This document shows, in pieces, positions 54,645-63,428 of a DNA stretch of 64,000 nt. The stretch is from an uncultured Verrucomicrobiota bacterium (GTDB taxonomy: Bacteria > Verrucomicrobiota > Verrucomicrobiia > Opitutales > Opitutaceae). The stretch covers positions 1-64,000 of the forward strand of contig CAJXQX010000004.1 of NCBI GenBank assembly GCA_913058185.1, given 5' to 3'. Positions within the stretch are counted from its first letter, which is position 1; the number at the start of each line of letters is the position of its first letter. The notes under the pieces were generated by a model, which was not told where the DNA came from, ran no database searches, and saw only the letters and a list, made by a program, of their open reading frames with translations. Both the position numbers and the translations under genes were made by a program.

Positions 54645-56285
54645 ATGCGTAAATCCACCCTATTCCTCCTCGGGTTGCTGCCGCTTATAGCGATCGGCGC
54701 CCAACAAACCGACGTCGTCATCTACGGCGGAACCTCTGCGGCGATCGTCGCCGCGGTTCAGGTCAAAAAGATGGGGAAATCCGTCATCGTCGTTTCGCCG
54801 GATCGACATCTCGGCGGACTCAGCAGCGGTGGACTGGGTTGGACGGATACTGGCAACAAAGCGGTCATCGGCGGACTCGCTCGTGAGTTCTACCACCGCA
54901 TCTGGAAACATTATGACGAGGACGGTTCCTGGCGCCAGCAGAGTAAGGACGAATACGGCAACAAGGGCCAAGGCACCCCGGCGATCGATGGCGACGAACG
55001 CACCATGTGGATTTTTGAGCCTCACGCCGCCGAGGGCGTGTTCGAGGACTTTGTGCGCGACTACGAGATCGAGGTCGTGCGCGACGCCTGGCTGGATCGT
55101 GGCCCCGATGGCGTCACCGTGGAGGATGGCCGCATTACCGAATTCCGCACCCTCGATGGCACGATTTACCGCGGTAAAATCTTCATGGATGCGACCTACG
55201 AAGGCGACCTGATCTCGGCGGCGGACATCGATACCCGCGTGGGCCGGGAGAGTAAAGAGACCTACGGCGAGGACTGGAACGGCGTGCAAATCGGAGTCCT
55301 GCATCACGGCCACCACTTCGACGCTATTCCCAACCAACAACGCATCGATCCCTATGTCATTCCGGGTGACCCCTCGAGTGGCGTGCTCCCGCGCATCAGT
55401 GCGGCACACCCCGGCGAGAAACACGCCGGCGACCACAAGGTGCAGGCCTACTGCTTCCGCATGTGTCTCACCAACGACCCGACCAACCGTATTCCGTTCT
55501 CTCGTCCCGACAACTACGACCCCAGCCAATACGAGCTCTTGGTCCGCATCTTCGATGCCGGTTGGCGCGAAACTTTCCAAAAATTCGACCCCATCCCCAA
55601 CCACAAGACCGATACTAACAATCACGGTCCGATGAGCTCCGATAACATCGGGATGAACTACAACTATCCCGAAGGGAGCTACGCCGAACGCCGCGCTATC
55701 TTCAAAGAGCACGAAGACTACCAGAAAGGCTGGCTCTACTTCATCGCCACGGATCCCCGCGTGCCCACCGAAGTCCAAGCCGAGATGAACACCTGGGGCC
55801 TGCCCAAAGATGAGTTCACCGACAACGGCAACTGGTCGCATCAACTCTACATCCGGGAGGCCCGTCGCATGGTGGGCGACTTTGTCATGACCGAGAACGA
55901 ACTCCTGCAACGTTCGCCTACACCCAAGCCGATCGGCATGGGTAGCTACACCCTCGATTCCCACAACGTCCAACGTTACATCACGCCCGAAGGTTACGTG
56001 CAAAACGAGGGCGACATCGGCGTGAAGTGCAAACCCTACCAAATCGCCTACGGCTCCCTCGTTCCGCAGAAGGAACAATGCGAAAACTTATTCGCGCCCG
56101 TTTGCGTCTCCAGCTCCCACATCGCCTTCGGTTCGATCCGCATGGAGCCGGTATTTATGATTCTCGGACAAAGTGCGGCGACCGCCGCCTGCTTCGCGAT
56201 CGACGATAACATCCCCGTGCAAGACGTGGACTATGAGAAACTCCGCCAGCGGCTACTCGCCGACGGCCAAGTCCTCAGCCACTAG
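54645..56285 (+). CDS. Secreted FAD-dependent oxidoreductase
   Basis: A 546-residue FAD-dependent oxidoreductase of the large FAD_oxidored type found near polysaccharide-utilisation genes. The signal peptide (residues 1-19, ending AIGA) is followed by the dinucleotide-binding segment DVVIYGGTSAAIVAAVQVKKMGKSVIVVSPDRHLGG, then SSGGLGWTDTGN, IFMDATYEGDLISAADIDTRVGRESKETYGE, HKVQAYCFRMCLT and, at the C-terminus, CVSSSHIAFGSIRMEPVFMILGQSAATAACFA (FAD contact). Export of a flavoprotein normally needs the Tat route, yet no twin-Arg is visible, so FAD must be loaded after export or translation starts later. It follows the AraC regulator by 108 bp on the same strand. The substrate is unknown; some relatives are loosely called xanthan lyases. 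Confidence 0.82.
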   Translation: MRKSTLFLLGLLPLIAIGAQQTDVVIYGGTSAAIVAAVQVKKMGKSVIVVSPDRHLGGLSSGGLGWTDTGNKAVIGGLAREFYHRIWKHYDEDGSWRQQSKDEYGNKGQGTPAIDGDERTMWIFEPHAAEGVFEDFVRDYEIEVVRDAWLDRGPDGVTVEDGRITEFRTLDGTIYRGKIFMDATYEGDLISAADIDTRVGRESKETYGEDWNGVQIGVLHHGHHFDAIPNQQRIDPYVIPGDPSSGVLPRISAAHPGEKHAGDHKVQAYCFRMCLTNDPTNRIPFSRPDNYDPSQYELLVRIFDAGWRETFQKFDPIPNHKTDTNNHGPMSSDNIGMNYNYPEGSYAERRAIFKEHEDYQKGWLYFIATDPRVPTEVQAEMNTWGLPKDEFTDNGNWSHQLYIREARRMVGDFVMTENELLQRSPTPKPIGMGSYTLDSHNVQRYITPEGYVQNEGDIGVKCKPYQIAYGSLVPQKEQCENLFAPVCVSSSHIAFGSIRMEPVFMILGQSAATAACFAIDDNIPVQDVDYEKLRQRLLADGQVLSH

Positions 56286-56339
56286 TCTGCCCACGGGTCT
56301 TTTACGACCGAATCCCTGGGGATCGCGCTCAGCCGATTC

Positions 56340-58091
56340 CTAATACTTCGGGGTCGGTTCGGCAGGCTTCTTTGCCTTTTTCTCCGGTGCGCCACCCTCG
56401 GGGAAAAGCTTCACGACCGTATCCAACGAGGGATCGATTTCCTCCCCTTTGTAGGAACGAGCCCGGATCGTCAGAGCCTTCTTCAATGCCGACATCCGAA
56501 CCGGACGGTCGTAGCGGGCGGAATCCATCGTCGGCTCACTGCCGTCCAACGTGTAGCGCATCGTTCCATCCAGCCAGAACTTGCTGGGCGTCAGGGTAAG
56601 CTCAAACGCACCGGTCACTTCGCCGCCGCCGGGTTGAACCGTTGGGCCGACTGGCGTCCATGGATTGTCCACGATCTGCGGATTCACTTTCCCGCGTTTC
56701 ACGATGTTAAATGTATCGGTCGTTTTACCCGCGCTGTTGATCATGCGCGAGGTCAACGTGTCGCCTTCGATATCGATGATCATCGAACCGTGCTCCATTT
56801 GCACCCGCCGCATGATCGGCATCGCGCCCTTGCGAGAGAGGTTTTGCCCACCGTGGCCGATCACCAACTGAGCCACACCTTGGTGCGCGTGCAGGCCTGC
56901 GCTCTTCTGGTAGGCCCCGTCGCCGTGCATATGGCCATCACCATCATCTAGCACCACGCCATCCGCCACTGTTGGCGTGGCATAAGCTCCGTCGATCAGC
57001 ATGGACCGTTCGTAAATGTGGGAGTGGCCCGTGAGCACCATGTCTACCCCGCCTGCCTCCAGAATCGGCATGATCTGCTCCCGCATTTCGATCAGCTCAA
57101 TTTCACGATCACTGTCGTGTGATCCCTTGGTATAAGGCGGGTGATGAAAAAAGACCACGAGCCAATCCGCGTTCGTCGCGTTTAAGTCTGCCTTCAACCA
57201 TTGCGCCATGTCTGCCTCGGCCGACCGATCGACATCGAAGGAGTTCAGGCAGATGAAGTGGGCTCGGCCATAATCAAACGAATAGTAGGCCTCAGTGCCA
57301 GAAACCACGCCACCCGCCTCACCTCGCGCCGGCGAAACGTAAGCGTCATAATACGGTCCCGTCTGGATCAAACCATCGGAAGTATGACCCTCATGATTTC
57401 CCATCGATGGCCAACACACCGCGTGGCGCAGCGTTGTCTGATACATATCAAAAAATCCAGTTTGAAATTCGAGATCCCGACCGTGCGTGTAGGCCATGTC
57501 ACCCACGTGCAAATACATGTTGAGCGGCTTCCCGTCTTCCTCGAGCACCTTCAATGCCCCGTGGTAAACACCTCGTTGCACTTCATTGCCTTTACCCGAA
57601 TCACCCACCGCCCAAATGCGGATCGGCGCATCCGTGCCGCGCTCCGGGTGGGTCCGGAAAAAATGATCCGCATCACCACCCGTCAGTTTCTCCTCCCCAT
57701 CATAGATCGCATAGTAGTAACGCGTGTCCGGCTCGAGATCGCTCAGCTTCATCTCATACTGACGCGTGCCATTCGGCGCACTGTGCAGTCGAGCATAGCG
57801 TTTGCCCGTCGTCGTTATTTCAATCCCCGCGCTCACTTTAAGGGCAAAGTCCTTTGCTTCCTGCTGATCCAACTTACTCGGAGAAGGCCCGTAGCGCACC
57901 ACGGGAGCCGTCGCTTCGTCACTCCGCCATACCACCACCACGGATTCTTCCGTCGATAGCTGCAAATACGGGCCACGCGTCACGGCGGCCGAAACCTGGG
58001 TCCATCCGACGAGGGACCATAATACGACTAGGCCAAACAGTTTTAATCGACCGCTGGATAGCGACGGGGAGAGCGATGAAGGGGCATACAC
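56340..58091 (-). CDS. Secreted purple acid phosphatase-like metallophosphoesterase
   Basis: A 583-residue protein starting with GTG. The signal or anchor segment is LKLFGLVVLWSLVGWTQVSAA. A fibronectin type III-like domain (about 37-130, RGPYLQLSTEESVVVVWRSDEA) precedes the metallophosphoesterase core, whose metal-binding blocks are all present: VGDSGKG, HVGDMAYTHG, MGNHEGH, FFHHPPY and LTGHSHIYERS. This order is that of purple acid phosphatases and related nucleotidases. The C-terminus (about 475-560) carries TPSKFWLDGTMRYTLDGSEPTMDSARYDRPV, a chitobiase/beta-hexosaminidase C-terminal-like domain common on secreted Verrucomicrobia proteins. It lies 32 bp behind the BNR-repeat gene and is probably co-transcribed with it. 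Confidence 0.88.
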   Translation of the reverse strand: MYAPSSLSPSLSSGRLKLFGLVVLWSLVGWTQVSAAVTRGPYLQLSTEESVVVVWRSDEATAPVVRYGPSPSKLDQQEAKDFALKVSAGIEITTTGKRYARLHSAPNGTRQYEMKLSDLEPDTRYYYAIYDGEEKLTGGDADHFFRTHPERGTDAPIRIWAVGDSGKGNEVQRGVYHGALKVLEEDGKPLNMYLHVGDMAYTHGRDLEFQTGFFDMYQTTLRHAVCWPSMGNHEGHTSDGLIQTGPYYDAYVSPARGEAGGVVSGTEAYYSFDYGRAHFICLNSFDVDRSAEADMAQWLKADLNATNADWLVVFFHHPPYTKGSHDSDREIELIEMREQIMPILEAGGVDMVLTGHSHIYERSMLIDGAYATPTVADGVVLDDGDGHMHGDGAYQKSAGLHAHQGVAQLVIGHGGQNLSRKGAMPIMRRVQMEHGSMIIDIEGDTLTSRMINSAGKTTDTFNIVKRGKVNPQIVDNPWTPVGPTVQPGGGEVTGAFELTLTPSKFWLDGTMRYTLDGSEPTMDSARYDRPVRMSALKKALTIRARSYKGEEIDPSLDTVVKLFPEGGAPEKKAKKPAEPTPKY

Positions 58092-58123
58092 GACCCCACC
58101 CTAAGAAAAGGAGACGACCACGG

Positions 58124-59110
58124 TCAAGGGACCACCTGACGCAGCACGAACCCTTTGTTGGTGCCGCCAACGACCACCGTCTCGTCACCATCTGTCGCGG
58201 TGATCACATGGTCGAACCAATCGCCTTCGGCCCCAGTAGCCACATCCCCCCAGTCGGACCAGGTGCGTCCACTGTCAGCGGTATAGTGCATCCGCTTTGA
58301 GTCCCGGTAGGTCGTGAAAATTGCCCGTCCACCCCCGAGGCTCACAAAATCATCGGCCGAATCACCGACATAGCCCTGGTTGACCCAGGTCTCACCATTG
58401 TCATCGCTCCGAAAAATGTGGCCCGACTCCGTGCCGATCAACACCTCGTCGTCACCGAGGTAATCAATCGCATAGAGAAACGAATCCATCAGCTTACCGC
58501 AATCCCACCAGGTGCGACCATCATCGGTGCTCTTGTAGATGTGTCCCGCCCAACCATTCGCGATGATGCCATCGCCGACCAACTGGAGCCGGTAAACGGC
58601 ACGAGGCGAAATCGGGGCACTGACCTGCCAGGTTTTACCGCCATCCTCGGAACGCGTGATGCGGCCGCCATCAGCATCCGTATCGGCGATGAGCACGGTG
58701 CCTGCCGGCGTGACCACCATACCGTAAGCCTCCGCAAAATTAGTGCCACTGTCGGCATCGTTCACGCGGCCGAGGTCGCGCCAGGTGAGGCCGTCGTCCT
58801 CGGTTTTCCAAACGTGGACTTTGCCTCCCGTCAGAATGTAGCCCACGCCACCTTCACCCGAGGCCACACAGGTGATGTAATCATCGTCACCCACGTTTTT
58901 GACCAGCGACCACGTCGCGCCGAGATCATCGCTGCGGTAAACGTTGCTCGGATTCGGTAGCCGCGTGCCGAGCACGATTACGCCGTCACCGAAATCGGCA
59001 ATCGCATCAATCCGACCTTTCGGCTCGACCTCGATACGCTCCCAGTCGTTCGGTCCGGCCGACAGCAGACTACATCCTAACAAGATTCCGCAAATAGCTC
59101 GATTCAACAT
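58124..59110 (-). CDS. Secreted BNR/Asp-box repeat protein
   Basis: A 328-residue beta-propeller. Several Asp-box repeats of the form Ser-x-Asp-x-Gly-x-Thr-Trp are visible: SDDLGATW, EDDGLTWRD, SEDGGKTW, STDDGRTWWD, SDDNGETW and TADSGRTWSDWG. The signal peptide (residues 1-18, ending LLSAG) suggests export, possibly as a lipoprotein-like protein (LLGCSLLSAG; a Cys at residue 13). The family includes sialidases, but the catalytic Arg triad of sialidases is not apparent, and Ycf48- or photosystem-assembly-type propellers look similar. Function is unknown. It forms a two-gene unit with the metallophosphoesterase. A REP-like palindrome lies upstream at 59164. Confidence 0.8.
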   Translation of the reverse strand: MLNRAICGILLGCSLLSAGPNDWERIEVEPKGRIDAIADFGDGVIVLGTRLPNPSNVYRSDDLGATWSLVKNVGDDDYITCVASGEGGVGYILTGGKVHVWKTEDDGLTWRDLGRVNDADSGTNFAEAYGMVVTPAGTVLIADTDADGGRITRSEDGGKTWQVSAPISPRAVYRLQLVGDGIIANGWAGHIYKSTDDGRTWWDCGKLMDSFLYAIDYLGDDEVLIGTESGHIFRSDDNGETWVNQGYVGDSADDFVSLGGGRAIFTTYRDSKRMHYTADSGRTWSDWGDVATGAEGDWFDHVITATDGDETVVVGGTNKGFVLRQVVP

Positions 59111-59163
59111 TCGTTCAGCTCATGCCGTCTGCCTCCGGCTGACAAGTCAGCATGACGGAAACC

Positions 59164-59186
59164 GGGGTCAGCGACCCCGGCTACAG
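59164..59186. repeat. REP-like palindrome, second copy of the GGTCAGCGACC family
   Basis: GGGGTC-AGC-GACCCC followed by GGCTACAG. It matches the element at 1853-1875 in loop and tail, with compensating changes in the stem (A to G paired with T to C), which supports selection for the hairpin. Confidence 0.6.
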
Positions 59187-59223
59187 CACGCCAAGTAATT
59201 CGCAACGGGTGCTGAGACTAGCA

Positions 59224-59304
59224 GGTAGGGCATGCTCGCCGAGCGCGCCAACGACGGAGTGATTTTACTTGGTGAAACGGCGGTCTCGGCGAGACCGCCC
59301 TACC
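59224..59304. repeat. Inverted repeat pair with GGCGGTCTCGGCGAGACCGCC core
   Basis: The right arm (59279-59304) is a near-perfect palindrome, GGCGGTCTC-GGC-GAGACCGCC, ending CCTACC. The left arm (59224-59249) begins GGTAGGGC and is a degenerate copy in the opposite orientation. The pair lies between the BNR gene and the lactonase gene. Confidence 0.55.
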
Positions 59305-59382
59305 GCTCGTCTTGTCGTCGGGCCCGAAAAATCGAACATCCCGCACGGCCCTTGAGTGTGAATAATCCCAATCACGCTGCGA

Positions 59383-60510
59383 TTAAAATAGCACACACAC
59401 CGCGTGCGGCACCGCCGTCGATTCACCTGTTGCGGTCAACGCGCCGGTTTCCGCATCGACCTTGAAGGTGGTGAGCGTGTCAGAGTTTTGGTTAGCTGCG
59501 ATGAGCCATGCTCCATCGGGACTGAGCGCAAAATTGCGCGGCGTTTTCCCGCCGGTCGGCACCGCGCCTAGGCGGGACAATTTCCCAGAACGTTGATCGC
59601 GGGAGAAAATCACGATAGTGCTGTCTCCCCGGTGAGCAGCGTAAACGAATCGGCCGTTAGGATGGGTTCGAATCTCCGATGACGATACCGCACCATCATA
59701 GTCCGGTAGCAGGAGCGAGAGTTGTTGCCGTTCGTCTAGGGTGCCTGCCGCCGCATCGTAACCAAACACCGTGATCGATGCGTCCAATTCGTTCAGCACA
59801 TAAAATGATTTCCCATCGGTGGAAAACTTGCTGTGACGCGGGCCCGCGCCGGCATGGGACACGGCATCGCCGTCGACATGAGGCTGCGGCAACGGAGCAG
59901 CGCCGGTCAGGTCATAGGCCAACACCCGATCGAGTCCCAGATCAGCAACCCAGGCGAAACGCCCATCCGGAGAGATTGTAACGGAATGCGGGTGGGCGGC
60001 GTTCTGGCGCTTGGCGTTGGGTCCCAATGTTCCAGTCTGCGGTATAAGTTCACCGCCCTCCCCGAGCCGACCATCCGGGTCCAGCGACCAAGCGGTGACA
60101 TAACCGCCACCGTAACTGGCCGCGATCACCCGGCGCCCCGCTGGGTCGACCGCCAAATGGGCAAACGTCCCACCGGAAGCCACGCGTCGATTGATCTCCT
60201 TGAGTTCTCCCGTTTTCCAGTCGATCGCATAAGCCGCTATTCCACCTACTTGACTGCCCGAGGAGTCTTTCTCAACCAGGATCGCGTAGACCACGGGCAG
60301 TTTCGGATGGCGGGTCAGAAAACCAGGATTCTCTAATTCAGCCACAAGTTTGGCTTCCGTGAGAGCACCCGTCTCGGTGTCCATCTGCACCGCATAAACG
60401 CCCTCACTGTCCCCGCGCGTGAAGGTTCCTAATAAAACGGTCAGTGGTTCTGCATGCATAATCGGAAGAACTAGAAAAAGAGAGAGGAGCACGGATTTCA
60501 GCGATAACAT
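59383..60510 (-). CDS. Secreted lactonase-family (seven-bladed propeller) protein
   Basis: A 375-residue protein of the YbhE/6-phosphogluconolactonase-like propeller family, which hydrolyses sugar lactones or carboxymuconolactone. A signal peptide (about residues 1-20, MLSLKSVLLSLFLVLPIMHA) points to the periplasm. Family blocks: TVLLGTFTRGDSEGVYAVQMDTETGAL, NPGFLTRHPKLPVVYAI, HPHSVTISPDGRFAWVADLGLDRVLAYDL, GAGPRHSKFSTDGKSFYVLNELDASITVF, and TPRNFALSPDGAWLIAANQNSDTLTTF near the end. I start at the ATG at 60510; a longer frame to 60546 adds 12 codons without signal-peptide character. The gene is minus-strand, and 334 bp separate it from the divergent DUF3179 gene. A periplasmic lactonase could act after sugar oxidation. 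Confidence 0.88.
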   Translation of the reverse strand: MLSLKSVLLSLFLVLPIMHAEPLTVLLGTFTRGDSEGVYAVQMDTETGALTEAKLVAELENPGFLTRHPKLPVVYAILVEKDSSGSQVGGIAAYAIDWKTGELKEINRRVASGGTFAHLAVDPAGRRVIAASYGGGYVTAWSLDPDGRLGEGGELIPQTGTLGPNAKRQNAAHPHSVTISPDGRFAWVADLGLDRVLAYDLTGAAPLPQPHVDGDAVSHAGAGPRHSKFSTDGKSFYVLNELDASITVFGYDAAAGTLDERQQLSLLLPDYDGAVSSSEIRTHPNGRFVYAAHRGDSTIVIFSRDQRSGKLSRLGAVPTGGKTPRNFALSPDGAWLIAANQNSDTLTTFKVDAETGALTATGESTAVPHAVCVLF

Positions 60511-60518
60511 AGACCGTA

Positions 60519-60575
60519 AGTATACGGATTCAGCCCCCGCTACCAACCCACAAATAAGAGCGATAGTATCCGTAT
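60519..60575. promoter_or_regulatory. Inverted ATACGGAT boxes between lactonase and DUF3179 genes
   Basis: AGTATACGGAT at 60519-60529 and its partial inverse GTATCCGTAT at 60566-60575 frame the lactonase upstream region. The first 11-mer is identical to the box at 25931. A regulator-binding pair is possible. Confidence 0.35.
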
Positions 60576-60638
60576 AAATCCAAATTTCTCCTCGAACATA
60601 AGATTCTTAATTATATTTATACCAAACACTAAAAATAT

Positions 60639-60661
60639 AGTGTCACTTGTAATATGACACT
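60639..60661. promoter_or_regulatory. AGTGTCA-N9-TGACACT dyad
   Basis: A perfect 7-bp dyad with a 9-base centre in an AT-rich stretch between the lactonase and DUF3179 genes. The symmetry and spacing suit a dimeric repressor site; no known consensus was recognised. Confidence 0.35.
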
Positions 60662-60844
60662 TTAATCGAGACATTTTCTTCAGGGGATAAGATGGCAGGC
60701 ATGATTTAAACTCGCGCCCGAAAGGCGGGGAACGGCCACCTGAACCTCAGTTTAAAAACGATCTAGGATTATATTCGCAGTGCAGCCATCTCATCATCCC
60801 AGAATCAACGGGAAGCATTTCTTCCCTTTCGGGTCCCAATCCTC

Positions 60845-62236
60845 ATGCACGGGCTTAAAATAATCTATCGCACACTGCTTGCCGTCATCTTGCTCACCCT
60901 GTCGCCTCTCATCGCGGCCGAGGACGGTCAGGCCGAGTCGACGTCTTCAGACAGTGCGGCGGAGAACTTCCTCATTGCGGTCGGAGCAGCCGGTCAGGGA
61001 ACGCCAGAAGAAGGCCTGACTTGGATCTCGGACAATTGGAGCGAGGAGCTGCTACCCTAACTTCACCGAAATCTATCGGTTCATCCAAGACACGCCTGAG
61101 CGACGGGCCTTGCTCAAAGTTCTGCGCAAGAAAATCGGCCAGAAACCGACCAAGAATTTTGATCGATTCAATCAATACGTGTGGTCTCAAGAACTGACGA
61201 ACCGTCGGGACTACGCCTACTTCAAACAACTCTTGCAGCGAGGAATCGACCCCGCCTTCGAGGCCTACTTCACTCCGGATCGCCGTTTCGATATTCGACT
61301 CGATGAAGTCACCTGGGGGGCGTCAAGCAGGACGGCATCCCGCCTCTGCGCCAGCCTGCGATGATCGCCGCAGCGGACGCTGACTACCTCGCCGGCACCG
61401 ACGTGATCTTCGGAATTGAGATCAACGGCGAAGCTCGGGCCTACCCCAAACGCATCTTGGCGTAGCATGAGATGTTTGTAGACACCATCGCCGGCGTGCC
61501 ACTGATCGGAGTCTATTGCACCCTTTGCGGCACTGTTATCCTCTACGAAACATCCGTCGGAGGCACCGACTACGATCTCGGCACCAGTGGTTTCCTCTAT
61601 CGCTCCAACAAGCTGATGTATGACCGGGCCACCCAGTCCCTCTGGAGCACCATGGCAGGCAAACCCGTGATCGGGCCACTGGCGGACCACGGTATTGAGC
61701 TCCCCATCCGCAGCATCGTCACCACTTCTTGGAGCGAATGGCGCCGGCGTCATCCCGACACGCAGGTTCTCTCCTTAGAAACCGGGCACGATCGCAACTA
61801 TGAAGAAGGTGTCGCCTATCGTGACTATTTCGGTTCCGAGCACCGGATGTTCGAAACTCCTTTCGATGATGATCGCCTCAACGACAAGGACGAGGTCCTG
61901 GCCCTGCGCTTCATCCCCGCCGCCGAAACACCCGTCGCGATATCGGCTAGTTTTCTAAAACGAAACCGCATCTACGAAAACAATTTTGGCGGCCAATCAT
62001 TTGTCATCCTCACGGATGCGGGTCGCGCCAACCGGGTCTATGAACGTCCGGCCGATGTTGGGTTCGTGGCCTGGGATAAACGCCATACCGCCACCGACCA
62101 TCACGGAGTAGAGTGGACGCTCACTGAATCCGCATTGACCGCCCCCGATGGCCGCACGCTCAAACGCCTGCCAGCACATCGCGCCTTCTGGTTCGGTTGG
62201 CACGGCGCCTTTCCCGACACCGTGCTGATCAAATAG
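60845..62236 (+). pseudogene. DUF3179-containing protein gene with two frameshifts and an in-frame TAG
   Basis: DUF3179 proteins are secreted proteins of unknown activity with conserved Cys and His residues. The signal peptide (MHGLKIIYRTLLAVILLTLSP) and a short domain to WSEELLP are in frame 2. The next segment, NFTEIYRFIQDTPERRALL to DIRLDEVTWG, is in frame 3 (about 61061-61318). The rest is again in frame 2: VKQDGIPPLRQPAM, DVIFGIEINGEARAYPKRIL, then TAG at 61463-61465 where relatives have Trp (ILAWHE), then GVYCTLCGTVILYE, LYRSNKLMYDRATQSLWS and HRAFWFGWHGAFPDT to the stop. One extra base near 61058-61061 and one missing G in the run at 61315-61320 cancel out. The whole family pattern survives, so decay is recent or the errors are technical. 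Confidence 0.75.
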
Positions 62237-62242
62237 GTCGGG

Positions 62243-62257
62243 TCGTCTAAAAGACGA
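62243..62257 (+). terminator. Small hairpin after the DUF3179 gene
   Basis: TCGTCT-AAA-AGACGA, 7 bp after the stop. The stem is short and has no T run; it may be part of the repeat next to it. Confidence 0.3.
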
Positions 62258-62446
62258 TCCAGAGCGGATCAATTGAGGTAGGGACGGACCGCTGGGCCGT
62301 CCGCGGTTGGCTCTAAGGTTCAGGAACGTTGGGCCGCTACCCTAGCAACCGGCACCTCATGTTCCTTTCTCCGTCTAAGTGCGGACGGCCCAGCGGTCCG
62401 TCCCTACCATTTTATTGGGTCGCTCATCGCGCGATCCAGAGCGGAT
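62256..62446. repeat. Inverted repeat pair flanked by short direct repeats (MITE-like)
   Basis: The left arm at 62277-62306 (GGTAGGGACGGACCGCTGGG and on) and the right arm at 62382-62408 (ending CAGCGGTCCGTCCCTACC) are near-perfect reverse complements about 75 bp apart. The unit is flanked by two copies of GATCCAGAGCGGAT, at 62256-62269 and 62433-62446. The second is the last codons of the MBL-fold gene, so the first copy looks like a duplicate of that gene end, as if made on insertion. Confidence 0.55.
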
Positions 62447-63428
62447 TGATTCCACTGCGCAGATCGAACGAAGAGCCTACCGCGCCGACCACCGCGGCTT
62501 CGCGGGGGAGGCCCACCACTTCGCGTAAATGATACACTGGAGCGATACCGGTGCAGTGTCCCCCGTGCAAATGCTCCAGTCCCAACTCGATCAGTTTCTC
62601 GCCCGTCCAATCGAGTTTTTCGGCCGACGCGGACGCGAGGTGGAGTCCGCCGACCACCGCATGGATCTTCGCTTCCGGGCGCACGGTTTTCTGAGCGTGC
62701 TCAAGCGTATTGATCAATCCCGCGTGTCCGCACCCCGCCAAAACGACGAGCCCTTCGGTCGTATCAAAAACCATCGCCATGTCTTCGGGCACATCGTCCG
62801 GCCGATGGATATCACCCGGCCACACGACGTGACCGGATCGCATCGGCGGTTGCTCGGCGTGCGGGCGATCGATTGGGCCGGTCAGCCAAACTCCCGGGTG
62901 AAGCTCAATCGCTTCATCGTGCACAATCACTTCACCACCGAGCTCCTGGTAATCTTCCCTGATCGATATAAAATCATTCCACTCCCCGCCCCCCACATCG
63001 GCACCCCGCGACCACAGGGCGCCACGGCCCACATGCACCCGCGAGAGGGCGTCCGGATTTTTCTTCGCCCAAGCGCGGCGCAGCGTGACCAACCCACCGG
63101 CATGATCGCCGTGGTTGTGCGAAAGAATCACATCAGTGATTTCCTCCAGTGACAGATCCAATTCCGCCGCGTTGTTTAGCACTGTGTCCGCGCGATGACC
63201 GGTATCGAACAACCACCGCTTGCCGTCGACTTCAACCAGTGCGCCAAACCCCCACTCCCCCATACCAGACATACCGGGGTTTCCCGCCATATTCGTCGAC
63301 AACATCGTGATCCGCAAATCACGCACCGGCGGTTCGTCGCCCGCATGGGCTTCGACGCCAACCCAGCACGCGGCCGCGATCAGCGCTCCCTGCAATCGAT
63401 ACCGAAATTCGCTCGAGACCGGACTCAC
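62424..63428 (-). CDS. Secreted MBL-fold metallo-hydrolase
   Basis: A 334-residue metallo-beta-lactamase-fold hydrolase of the type similar to the 7,8-dihydropterin-6-methyl-4-(beta-D-ribofuranosyl)aminobenzene-phosphate synthase group (COG1237). The N-terminus has a signal-like stretch (LQGALIAAACWVGVEAHAG). The metal site HxHxDH is SHNHGDHAGG, with LFDTGHRADTV before it and LAGCGHAGLINTLEHA and GGLHLASA later. GGHCTGIAPVYHLREV ends the fold. Usual substrates in this fold are esters, lactones or phosphodiesters; none can be named. The GTG start overlaps the stop of the VOC-protein gene (GTGA, 63425-63428), so the two are coupled. The final codons overlap the repeat described at 62256. Confidence 0.85.
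   Translation of the reverse strand: MSPVSSEFRYRLQGALIAAACWVGVEAHAGDEPPVRDLRITMLSTNMAGNPGMSGMGEWGFGALVEVDGKRWLFDTGHRADTVLNNAAELDLSLEEITDVILSHNHGDHAGGLVTLRRAWAKKNPDALSRVHVGRGALWSRGADVGGGEWNDFISIREDYQELGGEVIVHDEAIELHPGVWLTGPIDRPHAEQPPMRSGHVVWPGDIHRPDDVPEDMAMVFDTTEGLVVLAGCGHAGLINTLEHAQKTVRPEAKIHAVVGGLHLASASAEKLDWTGEKLIELGLEHLHGGHCTGIAPVYHLREVVGLPREAAVVGAVGSSFDLRSGINPLWIAR

Noticed and set aside
54660-56078. 472-codon minus-strand open frame opposite the FAD oxidoreductase gene
   Set aside because: It is the antisense shadow of a well-supported gene; its product is rich in Val, Gly and His without domain structure, as expected from GC-rich coding strands.
58124-59110. Sialidase
   Set aside because: Asp-box repeats are present, but the Arg triad and catalytic Tyr/Glu context of sialidases are not visible.
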